Assembly (NCBI GenBank): GCA_039029455.1
Contig: JBCCGE010000051.1
Location: 1-22,775 of the forward strand
DNA: 22,775 bases
Direction of reading: 5' to 3'
Source of the DNA: JBCCGE01 sp039029455
GTDB taxonomy: Bacteria > Pseudomonadota > Gammaproteobacteria > Arenicellales > Poriferihabitantaceae
Positions 7,099-15,326 of this stretch are shown here, one piece after another. The position numbers and the translations under genes were made by a program. The notes beneath the pieces are model-generated. The model worked only from the letters and a program-made list of their open reading frames with translations, did not search any database and was not told the DNA's origin. The first letter of the stretch is position 1. Each line of letters starts with the position of its first letter.

Positions 7099-8196
7099 AT
7101 GGCTGAAGAGACGGCGGAGGCGAGAAGACCGCTCAAAAGTGGCTACACCACCGGGGCGTGCGCAACAGCGACCTCACTCGCAGCGGCCCGATTGTTGCTC
7201 ACTTCCCGTTCCGACCTGCGGTGTTTGATTCGGCTGCCCAGAGGCGAGAGTGTCGAATTCGAACTGTCGGAATGCCAGATCTTGCCGAATGGAACCGCCC
7301 GTGCCGCCACTGTCAAAGACGCCGGCGATGATCCGGACGCAACTCATGGTGCCACCGTATTTTCGGTGGTCGAATTGTCAGCGGAGTCCGGTATTCGTTT
7401 TCATGCAGCAGAAGGCGTTGGTACAGTTACCCGAGACGGACTGGAGATTGCAGTCGGTGAGCCCGCGATCAATCCGGTACCACGAGTAATGATGACGGAA
7501 CACCTGCAGACACTGGCAACAAAGCTTGAATATGCGGGAGGTTTCGAGGTCTATATCGGTATTGAAAATGGTGAAAAGATTGCGCTTGACACAATGAACG
7601 GGCGACTGGGTATTGTGGGCGGTTTGTCGATTTTAGGCACGACGGGCATTGTGCGACCCTTCTCCTGCGCAGCGTACATCGCCTCTATTCATCAATCCAT
7701 CGATGTTGCGCATGCAAATGATATCGTGCACGTTGCGGCAAGTACCGGATCAACCAGCGAGCAGGCGATCCGGGAGCGCCTGAATCTGGTCGACATGGCC
7801 TGTGTTGAAATGGGTGATTTCGCCGGAGCGGTGCTCAAGCACTTGCGGCGAGTGCCGATGCAAAAACTTTCGATCTGTGGCGGTTTTGGCAAGATGACCA
7901 AGCTCGCTTCGGGGCATTCATCGTTGCACAGCAAGGATGCGTCAATCGACTTTTCGCTGCTGACCCATCTGGCTGAGGAGGCCGGTGCTTCGCAGTCAGA
8001 TCTGGATCAAATCCGAACCTCTAATACCAGCATCGAGGCGCTGAAACATTGTCAGACCGTGGGTATCCCTCTGGCCGACAAAGTCTGTGAACTCGCCAGA
8101 GAGCAGGCCCGCAAAATGTGCCAGCACAAAGTTGAGGTTGACGTCTATGCTGTAGATCGAAAGGGGGTATTTGTCGGCGAGAGTATGGGTCCATGA
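7099..8196 (+). CDS. cbiD: Cobalt-precorrin-5B C1-methyltransferase (CbiD)
   Basis: CbiD methylates C1 of the corrin ring using S-adenosylmethionine, giving (cobalt-)precorrin-6A; it is unrelated in fold to the other ring methylases. The 365-residue protein starts with the hallmark LKSGYTTGACATAT at about residues 13-26. It continues with VKDAGDDPDATHG, GVGTVTRDGL, GEPAINPVPR, GGLSILGTTGIVRPFS and an ICGGFGKMTKLA segment near residue 260, all diagnostic. Length is normal. CbiD is the anaerobic-route enzyme, though some aerobic pathways also use it in place of CobF, and no CobF is seen here. The start ATG 7099 lies 12 bases after the transporter stop. The gene ends in an ATGA overlap with cobK. 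Confidence 0.97.
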   Translation: MAEETAEARRPLKSGYTTGACATATSLAAARLLLTSRSDLRCLIRLPRGESVEFELSECQILPNGTARAATVKDAGDDPDATHGATVFSVVELSAESGIRFHAAEGVGTVTRDGLEIAVGEPAINPVPRVMMTEHLQTLATKLEYAGGFEVYIGIENGEKIALDTMNGRLGIVGGLSILGTTGIVRPFSCAAYIASIHQSIDVAHANDIVHVAASTGSTSEQAIRERLNLVDMACVEMGDFAGAVLKHLRRVPMQKLSICGGFGKMTKLASGHSSLHSKDASIDFSLLTHLAEEAGASQSDLDQIRTSNTSIEALKHCQTVGIPLADKVCELAREQARKMCQHKVEVDVYAVDRKGVFVGESMGP

Positions 8197-8930
8197 ATAT
8201 ACTGCTGCTGGGGGGCATTGCAGAGTCCAAGGCTCTGGCAAAGCGATTGATTGAGCGAGGCGATCGGGTGATCTACAGTATTGTCGGACTGGTCAGAACC
8301 CCTTCACTCGATTGTGAAGTTCGAACAGGAGGATTCAGCCGGGAGGGAGTAGATGGTGTTGACGGTATGGCCGAGTTTTGCTCGCAACGGAATATCGAAC
8401 TGATTGTTGATGCCAGTCATCCCTATGCCGAGGACATATCCGCACATGCGATGGCAGCGGCGTCCGTCGCCGGTATAGAGTGCTGGCGCTATCTACGCCC
8501 CGGCTGGAACGCTGACAATTATGCCGGTTGGTATTCGGTTTCAAGTATGGATGAGCTCTGGCCGTTGTTATCTACGTTCAGGCGCCCGTTCTTTACCATC
8601 GGAGCCAGCGCGCTCGACTATACCGATCAACGACTACCGCAACAGCATTGGATCGTTCGAACGGCTCAGTCCATGCCTCAGGTGGAAGGCGTCACCCAGG
8701 TGAATCGCATCGGCCCGTTTTACTATGATGATGAGATCAGTCTGATGGCGGAATATGCCGTGGATGCTGTCGTCAGCAAGGACAGCGGATGTCAGCGGGT
8801 GGCGGCCAAACTTGATGCGGCGCGAGACCGTAAGCTGCCGGTTTTTATAATCACCAGACCGGAGCTGGTAGATGCTCATTGCGAATTTAGTACCCCGGAC
8901 TTGCTTGTCGATGCGCTTTGTGATCGCTGA
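8193..8930 (+). CDS. cobK: Precorrin-6A reductase (CobK/CbiJ)
   Basis: CobK/CbiJ reduces the macrocycle of (cobalt-)precorrin-6A at C18-C19 with NAD(P)H. The 245-residue protein opens with the nucleotide-binding ILLLGGIAESKALAKRL, followed by the conserved VDASHPYAEDIS (about residues 71-82), a WRYLRPGW-like segment (95-101), TIGASALDYT, VVSKDSG (about 192-198) and a C-terminal IITRPEL. Size and motif order are as expected. It starts in an ATGA overlap with cbiD and is the last gene before a 189-base gap. The sequence cannot distinguish a CbiJ from a CobK substrate preference. Neighbouring CbiD and CbiG favour the cobalt-containing substrate. Confidence 0.95.
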   Translation: MNILLLGGIAESKALAKRLIERGDRVIYSIVGLVRTPSLDCEVRTGGFSREGVDGVDGMAEFCSQRNIELIVDASHPYAEDISAHAMAAASVAGIECWRYLRPGWNADNYAGWYSVSSMDELWPLLSTFRRPFFTIGASALDYTDQRLPQQHWIVRTAQSMPQVEGVTQVNRIGPFYYDDEISLMAEYAVDAVVSKDSGCQRVAAKLDAARDRKLPVFIITRPELVDAHCEFSTPDLLVDALCDR

Positions 8931-9119
8931 GTAAGTAGGTCTAACGTCCAGATTCCCAAAAAGAAGTTTTTGCTCAGCACACACGGCCCATGAGTCGCTG
9001 AGCCGGTTAATCTGTGCGGTGTTCACGCCCCGTTCGATGGGTGAGCTGATTTTGGGTTTCCTGAGTTCGGTATCGATTTTGATATCCGCAGTTTCAGTTA
9101 CACTAGCGAATTTGCTCCG
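8931..9119. other. Gap between cobK and cbiC with an inverted repeat
   Basis: These 189 bases hold no supported gene. GCTCAGC (8972-8978) and GCTGAGC (8997-9003) form a 7-bp inverted repeat with an 18-base loop and no T-run behind it. A TTGATA at 9079 and TACACT at 9099 are only 14 bases apart, too close for a convincing promoter. The gap splits the plus-strand genes into two runs, so an internal promoter for the cbiC run would fit here. Confidence 0.4.
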
Positions 9120-9773
9120 ATGCAAGAAGCTGTGTCCTATCACTATTTGAAAAATCCGGTCGCCATAGAGACCGAATCGTTTGCCCAAATCAAGGCAGCC
9201 ACCGACCTGTCAGGATTTGACGAGGAACAATCCCAAATCGTCCTGCGTCTGGTTCATACCTGCGGCAATCCGGATGTAGCGCGACAGATCAAAATTTCGG
9301 ATCTGGCTGCAAGCGCAGGGGTTGCGGCGCTCGCAAACGGTGCGCCGGTGTTGTGTGATGTGGAAATGGTCCGGCAGGGTTTGACCAAACGTTATCTGAA
9401 TGAGACTCCCATGTGTTTTCTCAATGATCCGGACATACCGCGACGGGCCCGGGATGCGGGCGAGACACGGACGATGACGGCAGTAAGCAAATGGGTTCCG
9501 TATCTCAAAGGCAGCATTGTCATTGTTGGAAATGCACCAACAGCTCTTTTCCGGTTGCTGGAACTGCTGCATGAAGGTGTGGATAAGCCCGCTCTGATTA
9601 TTGGAATGCCGGTAGGGTTTGTCGGAGCTGCTGAATCCAAAGATGTGCTGTGGGAGGAATACTCAAATCTGAAAACAGAGTGCATCACCATCGAAGGGCG
9701 CACCGGAGGAAGTGCGCTGGCAGCAGGAGCATTCAACACATTGATCAGACTTCAGCGCGGTTTGAGATTCTAG
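9120..9773 (+). CDS. cbiC: Precorrin-8X methylmutase (CbiC/CobH)
   Basis: CbiC/CobH moves the C11 methyl group to C12, giving (cobalt-)hydrogenobyrinate. The 217-residue protein has the catalytic histidine in LVHTCGNPDV (His46), the DVEMVRQG segment (about residues 80-87), TRTMTAV, the long VGNAPTALFRLLELL helix, IIGMPVGFVGAAESK and a glycine-rich GRTGGSALAAGAFNTL end, all standard. The first possible start codon after an upstream in-frame stop is ATG 9120. It has no recognisable Shine-Dalgarno, so translation may start weakly. The following gene starts six bases after the stop, so cbiC begins the second run of the operon. Confidence 0.96.
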   Translation: MQEAVSYHYLKNPVAIETESFAQIKAATDLSGFDEEQSQIVLRLVHTCGNPDVARQIKISDLAASAGVAALANGAPVLCDVEMVRQGLTKRYLNETPMCFLNDPDIPRRARDAGETRTMTAVSKWVPYLKGSIVIVGNAPTALFRLLELLHEGVDKPALIIGMPVGFVGAAESKDVLWEEYSNLKTECITIEGRTGGSALAAGAFNTLIRLQRGLRF

Positions 9774-9779
9774 ACGGCT

Positions 9780-11078
9780 ATGGTTTCAGAGCTGTTCACC
9801 GGTATATTTGCTAAACCGATGAAATCGGATCTATTGATCTGGCAAGGAGAGCCTATTGCCGTTGTCAGTCTTGGTTGTGGCCGATCAAGCGCACTTTCCC
9901 AACCAGCCATTGACACTATCGCCAATGCAGAAATCATAATCGGTGCACCTCATCATCTTGAGGAAGTCGCTCACATTCACTCTTCAGCATTGAAATTGAC
10001 GTATCCGTCTCCGTTTTCGCTATTGCGCGAAACTCTGGAAATCCATATGGGGAAATCGATCGCGGTGCTGGCATCGGGCGACGCACTGTTTTACGGCGTA
10101 GGCAGTTGGCTGAATCGCCTGGTTGGAAACCAAAATCTGGTGAGTCTGGGAAACGTGTCCAGTATTCAGACAGCGTTTCATGCCGTAGCTCTGCCCTGGC
10201 AAAGCGCAACTGTCGTGAGCCTCCACGGGCGGCCACTGTCCACACTGAACCGGCATCTGACAGAAAATGCCATGCTGGCCGTATTTACCGACGGGACTAA
10301 TACACCGGCAAAAATCGGTGCGTTTCTGCAAAACAGGGGTTACGGCGCGTCCACTGTTTGGCTTTGCGAAGCGCTCGGTGACGAACATGAGGCGGTCACA
10401 CGCATGACTGTTGGTGAACTTGTCGATCGAACGTGCCCGGTCCATGATCTCAATCTGCTGCTGGTGTTGGTCAAAGCCGACTCTGTTCGGATATCTCTGT
10501 TTCCCGGGATACCGGATCATCAATTTGAGACCGGAGCGGCGCCGGGCTATGGCATGATCACCAAGCGTGAGGTCAGACTAACGGTTCTCTCAATGATGCA
10601 GCCCCAGTATGGAGAGGTGGCCTGGGATATTGGTGCCGGCTGCGGCAGTGTCAGTGTGGAGTGGGCTCGATGGAATGAACGTGGAAATATTTTCGCTATC
10701 GAATCAAACCCCGAGCGTTGTGAACTGATTCAGAAAAATATCGAAAAATTTGGTGTCCATGCAAATGTGGACCTCATCTGTGGTCACGCACCCGACGCCT
10801 GTCGTGACCTGCCACAACCTGACGTCATTTTCATTGGGGGCAGCGACGGTGCACTGAGTGATATGCTGGCATTCGCATGGAGGATGCTGAGACCCGGAGG
10901 CAAACTGGTGGCTACTGCAGTGACCGATAAAAGCAGAGAAATTCTGTCCTCTTTCTGTCGCGAGGATATCGATGCGGAAGTGGTTTCAATGCGGGTCGAA
11001 AAACGCCTGCCGGAAACTTTGGACAGCCGCGAACTTAAACCGGTGACGATAGTCCGTCGAACTTGCAATAGTGTGTGA
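9780..11078 (+). CDS. cobL: Precorrin-6Y C5,15-methyltransferase, CbiE-CbiT fusion (CobL)
   Basis: CobL adds methyl groups at C5 and C15 and removes the C12 acetate carboxyl. The N-terminal half (about residues 20-235) is a tetrapyrrole methylase (CbiE) with VVSLGCGRSSALS, ASGDALFYGVGSWL and NLLLVLVKA. The C-terminal half (about 250-430) is a Rossmann methyltransferase with decarboxylase activity (CbiT), with ITKREVRL, the SAM-binding DIGAGCGS (283-290), AIESNPERCELIQKN and RPGGKLVATAVT. At 432 residues the length is normal for the fusion. ATG 9780 is six bases after the cbiC stop. A second in-frame ATG at 9819 gives a start 13 residues later and closer to the conserved fold. It overlaps the GTG alternative of the next gene. 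Confidence 0.95.
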   Translation: MVSELFTGIFAKPMKSDLLIWQGEPIAVVSLGCGRSSALSQPAIDTIANAEIIIGAPHHLEEVAHIHSSALKLTYPSPFSLLRETLEIHMGKSIAVLASGDALFYGVGSWLNRLVGNQNLVSLGNVSSIQTAFHAVALPWQSATVVSLHGRPLSTLNRHLTENAMLAVFTDGTNTPAKIGAFLQNRGYGASTVWLCEALGDEHEAVTRMTVGELVDRTCPVHDLNLLLVLVKADSVRISLFPGIPDHQFETGAAPGYGMITKREVRLTVLSMMQPQYGEVAWDIGAGCGSVSVEWARWNERGNIFAIESNPERCELIQKNIEKFGVHANVDLICGHAPDACRDLPQPDVIFIGGSDGALSDMLAFAWRMLRPGGKLVATAVTDKSREILSSFCREDIDAEVVSMRVEKRLPETLDSRELKPVTIVRRTCNSV

Positions 11079-11082
11079 CGCT

Positions 11083-11832
11083 ATGGACCGCAGTGATTCA
11101 AAAACAACCGGGACGCTTTATGGTGTGGGCGTTGGCCCGGGCGATCCTGAACTGATCACGTTGAAGGCAGCCCGGCTGATTACTGATTGCGCACTGATCA
11201 CATATATCAGCAGCACCGGCGGTCATTCCATGTCGCGCAGTATTGCGGCTGGGTTGCTCGATGGTGCGGAGTCGAGGGGACAAATTGAGTATCCCATTGT
11301 GATGCCCATGTGTGATAACCGGGAATTGGCAAATTCCGCATACGATCAGGGTGCCGACAGGATTCGACAGTCGCTGGATGCCGGTGACGACGTTGTTTTT
11401 CTGTGTGAAGGGGATCCGTTCTTCTTTGGTTCATTCGCATATCTGCATGATCGACTGGCAGCAGCGTACGATGTCAAAGTGATTCCGGGAGTAATGTCCC
11501 TGACCGCCGCTGCCGCAGCGACCGGGCACGCGATGGGATTGCTGGGAGAAAATGTCGCCGTAATTTCAGGTCGACGAGATGACGGGGACATTCTCGATAC
11601 TCTGGCGCGATTTGACAATGTCGCGATCATGAAGCCGGGTCGACGTCGAGCGAAATTGGTTGAGCTTATTCAACAGGCGGGGCGATCGGACAGAGCGATC
11701 TATCTCGAATATGTCGGTCATGAAAAACAGCGCATAGAGACCGATATTTCACAGCTCGGTGACGCACCGGGGCCGTATTTCTCATTGTTTATCCTGCGAC
11801 GTCCGCGAGACTTTCTGCAGCATGACAGCTAA
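11083..11832 (+). CDS. cobI: Precorrin-2 C20-methyltransferase (CobI/CbiL)
   Basis: CobI/CbiL methylates C20 of precorrin-2 or cobalt-factor II, the first step away from siroheme. It is a class III SAM methylase of about 249 residues with GVGVGPGDPELITLKA near residue 14, LCEGDPFFFGSFAYL at about 107-121 (distinctive for this subfamily), KVIPGVMSLTAAAAATG, and AIMKPGRRR followed by IYLEYVGHEKQ. I chose ATG 11083. A GTG at 11071 in the same frame overlaps the end of cobL but adds only four residues. The gene overlaps the start of cbiG by 11 bases. Whether it prefers the metal-free or cobalt form is not readable here; CbiX and CysG in the locus make cobalt-factor II plausible. Confidence 0.95.
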   Translation: MDRSDSKTTGTLYGVGVGPGDPELITLKAARLITDCALITYISSTGGHSMSRSIAAGLLDGAESRGQIEYPIVMPMCDNRELANSAYDQGADRIRQSLDAGDDVVFLCEGDPFFFGSFAYLHDRLAAAYDVKVIPGVMSLTAAAAATGHAMGLLGENVAVISGRRDDGDILDTLARFDNVAIMKPGRRRAKLVELIQQAGRSDRAIYLEYVGHEKQRIETDISQLGDAPGPYFSLFILRRPRDFLQHDS

Positions 11833-12610
11833 GCAGATCACCCGTCGTTCAGCCAGTATGTTCAGTCTGACAGACGCCGGACAGGTGCTGTCCGACAGAC
11901 TCATTAATCACCTGCCGGCGGGATTACAGACCCACAGACCCGATGGCTTTATTGATGCGGCGCAAAAAGCTTTCACCCAAAGAGACGTCTGCATATTCAT
12001 TTGCTCTACGGGTATCGTGATTCGCTCATTGGCGCCGGTGTTAAAGGATAAATATACGGATCCTCCCGTTATCGCTGTTTCCGAAGACGGTCGATACGTC
12101 GTGCCTTTACTGTCGGGTCACGAGGGAGGAGCAATTGCGATTGCTGCCCGCATTGCCAGCATACTCAACGCTCAGCTGGTCTCGACCACGGCATCGGACT
12201 ATCGCTATCCGGTGTACGCGATGGGCATGGGATGCGATCGGGGGTGCCCTCTGGACGTGCTGCAGAGTCTGGTTGCGCAATGCATCTCGAAATTGTCGGC
12301 CGACGCCGAAATTTCTGTACTTGCCAGCATCGAGATTAAGCAAAATGAGCCCGGTCTGCTGCAACTGGGAGCTGACCTTGGTATTCCATTTGAAGTGCAT
12401 TCTACTGATCTGCTGCGAACGGTTGAATCTCATCTTTCGGAGAAGTCCGATGTGGTTTTTCGCGAAGTCGGCGTTTACGGTGTCGCTGAAGCCGCTGCTC
12501 TCATTTCGGCGCAGCAACTTACCGGCCAGCCAGCTGAACTGGTCCTGCCCAAGCATAAAAACACACGATCGACACTCGCCGTCGCTCGCAGTTATATGCC
12601 CGGGTTCTAA
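11822..12610 (+). CDS. cbiG: Short CbiG: N-terminal plus C-terminal (CobE-like) domains, no middle domain
   Basis: CbiG opens the delta-lactone of cobalt-precorrin-5A and releases the C20 fragment as acetaldehyde, completing ring contraction in the cobalt-early pathway. This 262-residue protein has the CbiG N-terminal domain (about residues 52-125: ICSTGIVIRSLAPVLKDK, then VPLLSGHEGGA). It runs almost directly into the C-terminal CobE-like domain (from about 131: VYAMGMGCDRGCPLD). Typical CbiG proteins of about 330-350 residues have a further middle domain, which seems absent. The start is ATG 11822, overlapping cobI by 11 bases. A GTG at 11759 is in frame but would overlap cobI by 74 bases. 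Presence of the N-terminal domain separates it from plain CobE. The reading frame is intact with no sign of decay. Confidence 0.9.
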   Translation: MTAKQITRRSASMFSLTDAGQVLSDRLINHLPAGLQTHRPDGFIDAAQKAFTQRDVCIFICSTGIVIRSLAPVLKDKYTDPPVIAVSEDGRYVVPLLSGHEGGAIAIAARIASILNAQLVSTTASDYRYPVYAMGMGCDRGCPLDVLQSLVAQCISKLSADAEISVLASIEIKQNEPGLLQLGADLGIPFEVHSTDLLRTVESHLSEKSDVVFREVGVYGVAEAAALISAQQLTGQPAELVLPKHKNTRSTLAVARSYMPGF

Positions 12611-12652
12611 TCGGGACTACAATTCGCAGCCCGAATTGAAGCGAGCATCTCC

Positions 12653-13441
12653 ATGGCACACCTGTTTTTGATCAGCACCGGACCCGGTGACGACGGGTTG
12701 CTGTCACCTGCGGCCAGGCGTGCGTTGGAGGAGAGTTCGGAATGGGTTGGGTACAGCCTGTACTTTTCACTGCTGGGTGATCTGGCTGTGGGCAAGAATC
12801 GGCATGAACTCCCTTTGGGCGCAGAGACAGAGCGCGCGCGTGTGGCGCTCTCGCTGGCTGCTGCCGGACATCCTACCGCCTTGATTTCAAGCGGAGATAT
12901 TGGCATTTATGCAATGGCGACTCTGGTCTTTGAATTGCTTGATCCGGCTAATCGGGATGAAAATTTTGACCCCGACTGGCTTCAGGTCTCAATTGAGACC
13001 ATCCCCGGAATAAGCGCAATGCAGGCTGCTGCCAGTCGGTGTGGCGCAGTTCTGGGCCACGACTTCTGTACGGTGTCATTGTCGGATCTGTTGACGCCGT
13101 GGGAGGTGATTACAAATCGACTGGAACATGCGGCAGCTGGAGACTTTGTGGTCTGTTTCTATAATCCTGTTTCTCGAAAGAGAGACTGGCAGCTGAATTA
13201 TGCTCGAGATCAATTATTGAAATACAGATCACAGGATACGCCGGTGATTCTGGGGCGGAACCTGACTCGCGACGACGAGCGCATAACATTTTGCGCACTC
13301 TCCGAGCTGGATGCATCGGAAGTCGATATGCTGACGCTGGTTATCGTTGGAAATTCCGAGACTCGCAGGTTTATTAATGAATACGACGGCTGTGAATGGA
13401 TATACACTCCCCGCGGTTACAAAACAAAATCCAGAAGGTAG
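12653..13441 (+). CDS. cobJ: Precorrin-3B C17-methyltransferase (CobJ/CbiH)
   Basis: CobJ/CbiH methylates C17 and drives ring contraction of (cobalt-)precorrin-3. This 262-residue SAM-dependent tetrapyrrole methylase has STGPGDDGLLSPAARRAL at the start, VGYSLYFSLLGDL (a CobJ-type block), LISSGDIGIYAMA (about residues 76-88), IPGISAMQAAASRCGAVLGH, CTVSLSDLLTPWEVI and FYNPVSRKRDWQL, all specific to this family. The C-terminal LTLVIVGNSETRRF is the usual end. No CbiH-CbiG fusion or Fe-S extension is present. It lies 42 bases after cbiG, with no evident promoter in between, and only 8 bases before cobM. Confidence 0.96.
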   Translation: MAHLFLISTGPGDDGLLSPAARRALEESSEWVGYSLYFSLLGDLAVGKNRHELPLGAETERARVALSLAAAGHPTALISSGDIGIYAMATLVFELLDPANRDENFDPDWLQVSIETIPGISAMQAAASRCGAVLGHDFCTVSLSDLLTPWEVITNRLEHAAAGDFVVCFYNPVSRKRDWQLNYARDQLLKYRSQDTPVILGRNLTRDDERITFCALSELDASEVDMLTLVIVGNSETRRFINEYDGCEWIYTPRGYKTKSRR

Positions 13442-13449
13442 TACATAAA

Positions 13450-14238
13450 ATGACGGTTTATTTTATTGGCGCAGGACCCGGAGATCCGGAGTTGATTACA
13501 GTGAAGGGGCTGAATGTGATTCAACGGTGTCCGGTCGTGCTGTACGCGGGTTCACTGGTGCCGGTGGAGGTTTTGGAAAGCGTAATGCCAGATGCAGAGG
13601 TGATCGATACGGCGTCGATGAATCTGGATGAAATTATTGCGCGAATCGAAACTGCTGAAGCAGCGAATCAGGATGTGGCCCGGGTTCATTCCGGAGACCC
13701 GTCTATCTACGGGGCTATCGGTGAGCAGATGCGCCGCCTTGATCGTCTCGATATCGAGTATTCAATTATTCCCGGGGTGACTGCCGCCAGCGCTTCGGCA
13801 GCACTGTTGAAAAAGGAATTTACCCTGTCAGGTGTCTCTCAGACCGTGATTTACACGCGGCATGCTTCGAAAACACCGATGCCGGAGCGTGAAAACCTTG
13901 CATCTCTGGCTCAACACGGAGCTACTTTGGCGATCCATCTGGGCGTGAACCACATTCACAAGATTGTAAAGGACCTGATTCCTCATTACGGACATGACTG
14001 CCCCGTTGCCGTGTGCTACCGAACCGGATGGCCTGAACAGGATTATGTTACCGGCACTCTGGACAATATCGTTAATCAGGTGCGCGCAAAAAAATTCAGA
14101 AGAACAGCTCTAATACTTGTAGGATGGGTTCTGGATCCTGAAAATTTCGATGAGTCGTATCTGTATGATGAAAATCAGGCCCACGTCTACAGGCCTAAAG
14201 TTAAGCCCATAAATCCCAGAAAGGTAAAACGCGGATGA
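13450..14238 (+). CDS. cobM: Precorrin-4 C11-methyltransferase (CobM/CbiF)
   Basis: CobM/CbiF adds a methyl group at C11 of (cobalt-)precorrin-4. The 262-residue class III methylase has VYFIGAGPGDPELITVKG at residues 3-20, VLYAGSLVP, HSGDPSIYGAIGEQMRRL (about 91-108), IIPGVTAASASAALL, TRHASKTPMPE and the strongly conserved CYRTGWPEQDYVTGTL. It ends in a basic tail. The start ATG 13450 is supported by AGAAGG at 13433-13438 and by homology beginning at once. An in-frame upstream ATG at 13396 would overlap cobJ and is not needed. The gene ends in an ATGA overlap with cobW. Confidence 0.97.
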   Translation: MTVYFIGAGPGDPELITVKGLNVIQRCPVVLYAGSLVPVEVLESVMPDAEVIDTASMNLDEIIARIETAEAANQDVARVHSGDPSIYGAIGEQMRRLDRLDIEYSIIPGVTAASASAALLKKEFTLSGVSQTVIYTRHASKTPMPERENLASLAQHGATLAIHLGVNHIHKIVKDLIPHYGHDCPVAVCYRTGWPEQDYVTGTLDNIVNQVRAKKFRRTALILVGWVLDPENFDESYLYDENQAHVYRPKVKPINPRKVKRG

Positions 14239-15314
14239 ATCTTGAAAAAATTCCTGCCACAGTCGTCACAGGTTTTCTGGGCAGCGGTAAAACCACGCTG
14301 CTGTCCAACATTATCCAGCAGGCCCGCGGCAAACGTATTGCGGTTATCGTGAACGAGTTCGGTGAGCTGGACATTGACGCCGATCTGCTGCGCTCATGCC
14401 CACTTGATTGTGAAGACAGCGCCGCAGACGCATCGATGGATGCCGAAAATGGCATCTATGAGCTGGCAAATGGTTGTATCTGTTGCACGGTTGAAGAGGA
14501 ATTCCTGCCGGTGATGCAGGAACTTGTATCCAGACGGGACACCATCGATCATATTCTGATTGAGACCTCAGGACTTGCTTTGCCGAAACCACTGGTACAG
14601 GCGTTTAACTGGCCGGACATCAAACAGCACTGCACTGTTGACTCAGTAATTACCGTAGTGGATGGCCCCGCTTTTGCCGATGGACGAATGGCTCATAATC
14701 CTGCCGAGGTCGAGGCGAGACGTCTCGCCGATGAAAATCTGGACCACGATCCTTCATTGCAGGAATTACTGGAGGATCAACTAACGTCTGCCGATATGAT
14801 TATTATCAGTAAGTCGGATCTGCTGTCAGCGGACCAGATCGGGCAGGTTGAATCTGCTGTTCGGGCCCATGTTAAACCCGAAATAAAAATGCTTCAGGTC
14901 AATCATGGGCAGATCAGCAGCGAGCTGATTATGGGGCTGGAGCACGCATCCGAAGACAGCATTGAATCTGTCCATACCCATCATGACCACCACCATGATC
15001 ATGGTGAGGACCATCATCACGCTCACGAAGAGTTCAACAGTGTATCTATTAAGTTTGGAGCGACCGATACGGAAACTGTAGTGAATACGGTTCGGCAACT
15101 GATCTCTGAACACACCATTTTCCGGGTAAAGGGGTTTCTGGATCTGCCTGGTAAGCCGATGCGTCAGGTTGTTCAGGGAGTGGGCGATCGAATTGAACAT
15201 TACTTCGATCGCATGTGGCAGCCTGAGGAAGTCAGACACAGCAAACTCGTCTTGATTGGTAAGGACCTGGATGAGGCTGTGTTGACGTCTGCACTAAAAA
15301 GCACCGAAGTCTAG
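14235..15314 (+). CDS. cobW: CobW-type GTPase metallochaperone
   Basis: CobW is a SIMIBI-class GTPase thought to deliver cobalt to the late chelatase. The 359-residue protein has the P-loop GFLGSGKTT (13-21), VIVNEFGELDIDADLL, the metal-binding CxCC motif CICC (81-84), ETSGLALPKP, VVDGPAFAD and a guanine-specificity element written SKSD rather than the usual NKxD. An inserted His-rich stretch at residues 247-264 (HTHHDHHHDHGEDHHHAH) precedes the C-terminal domain (VKGFLDLPGKPMRQVVQGVG, W-rich end). Length is typical. ATGA overlap with cobM and immediate proximity to cobN support a cobalt-delivery role to CobN. The stop TAG at 15312 is in the same frame as cobN, four codons before its start. 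Confidence 0.94.
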   Translation: MNLEKIPATVVTGFLGSGKTTLLSNIIQQARGKRIAVIVNEFGELDIDADLLRSCPLDCEDSAADASMDAENGIYELANGCICCTVEEEFLPVMQELVSRRDTIDHILIETSGLALPKPLVQAFNWPDIKQHCTVDSVITVVDGPAFADGRMAHNPAEVEARRLADENLDHDPSLQELLEDQLTSADMIIISKSDLLSADQIGQVESAVRAHVKPEIKMLQVNHGQISSELIMGLEHASEDSIESVHTHHDHHHDHGEDHHHAHEEFNSVSIKFGATDTETVVNTVRQLISEHTIFRVKGFLDLPGKPMRQVVQGVGDRIEHYFDRMWQPEEVRHSKLVLIGKDLDEAVLTSALKSTEV

Positions 15315-15326
15315 TCCCGACCTGCC

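Noticed and set aside
8634..9188. 184-codon open frame on the minus strand across cobK, the gap and cbiC
   Set aside because: Largely antisense to two conserved genes, with composition of a shadow frame and no recognisable domain.
12135..12671. 178-codon plus-strand frame overlapping cbiG and the cobJ start
   Set aside because: Shifted-frame shadow of cbiG; Arg/Cys/Leu-rich with no domain.
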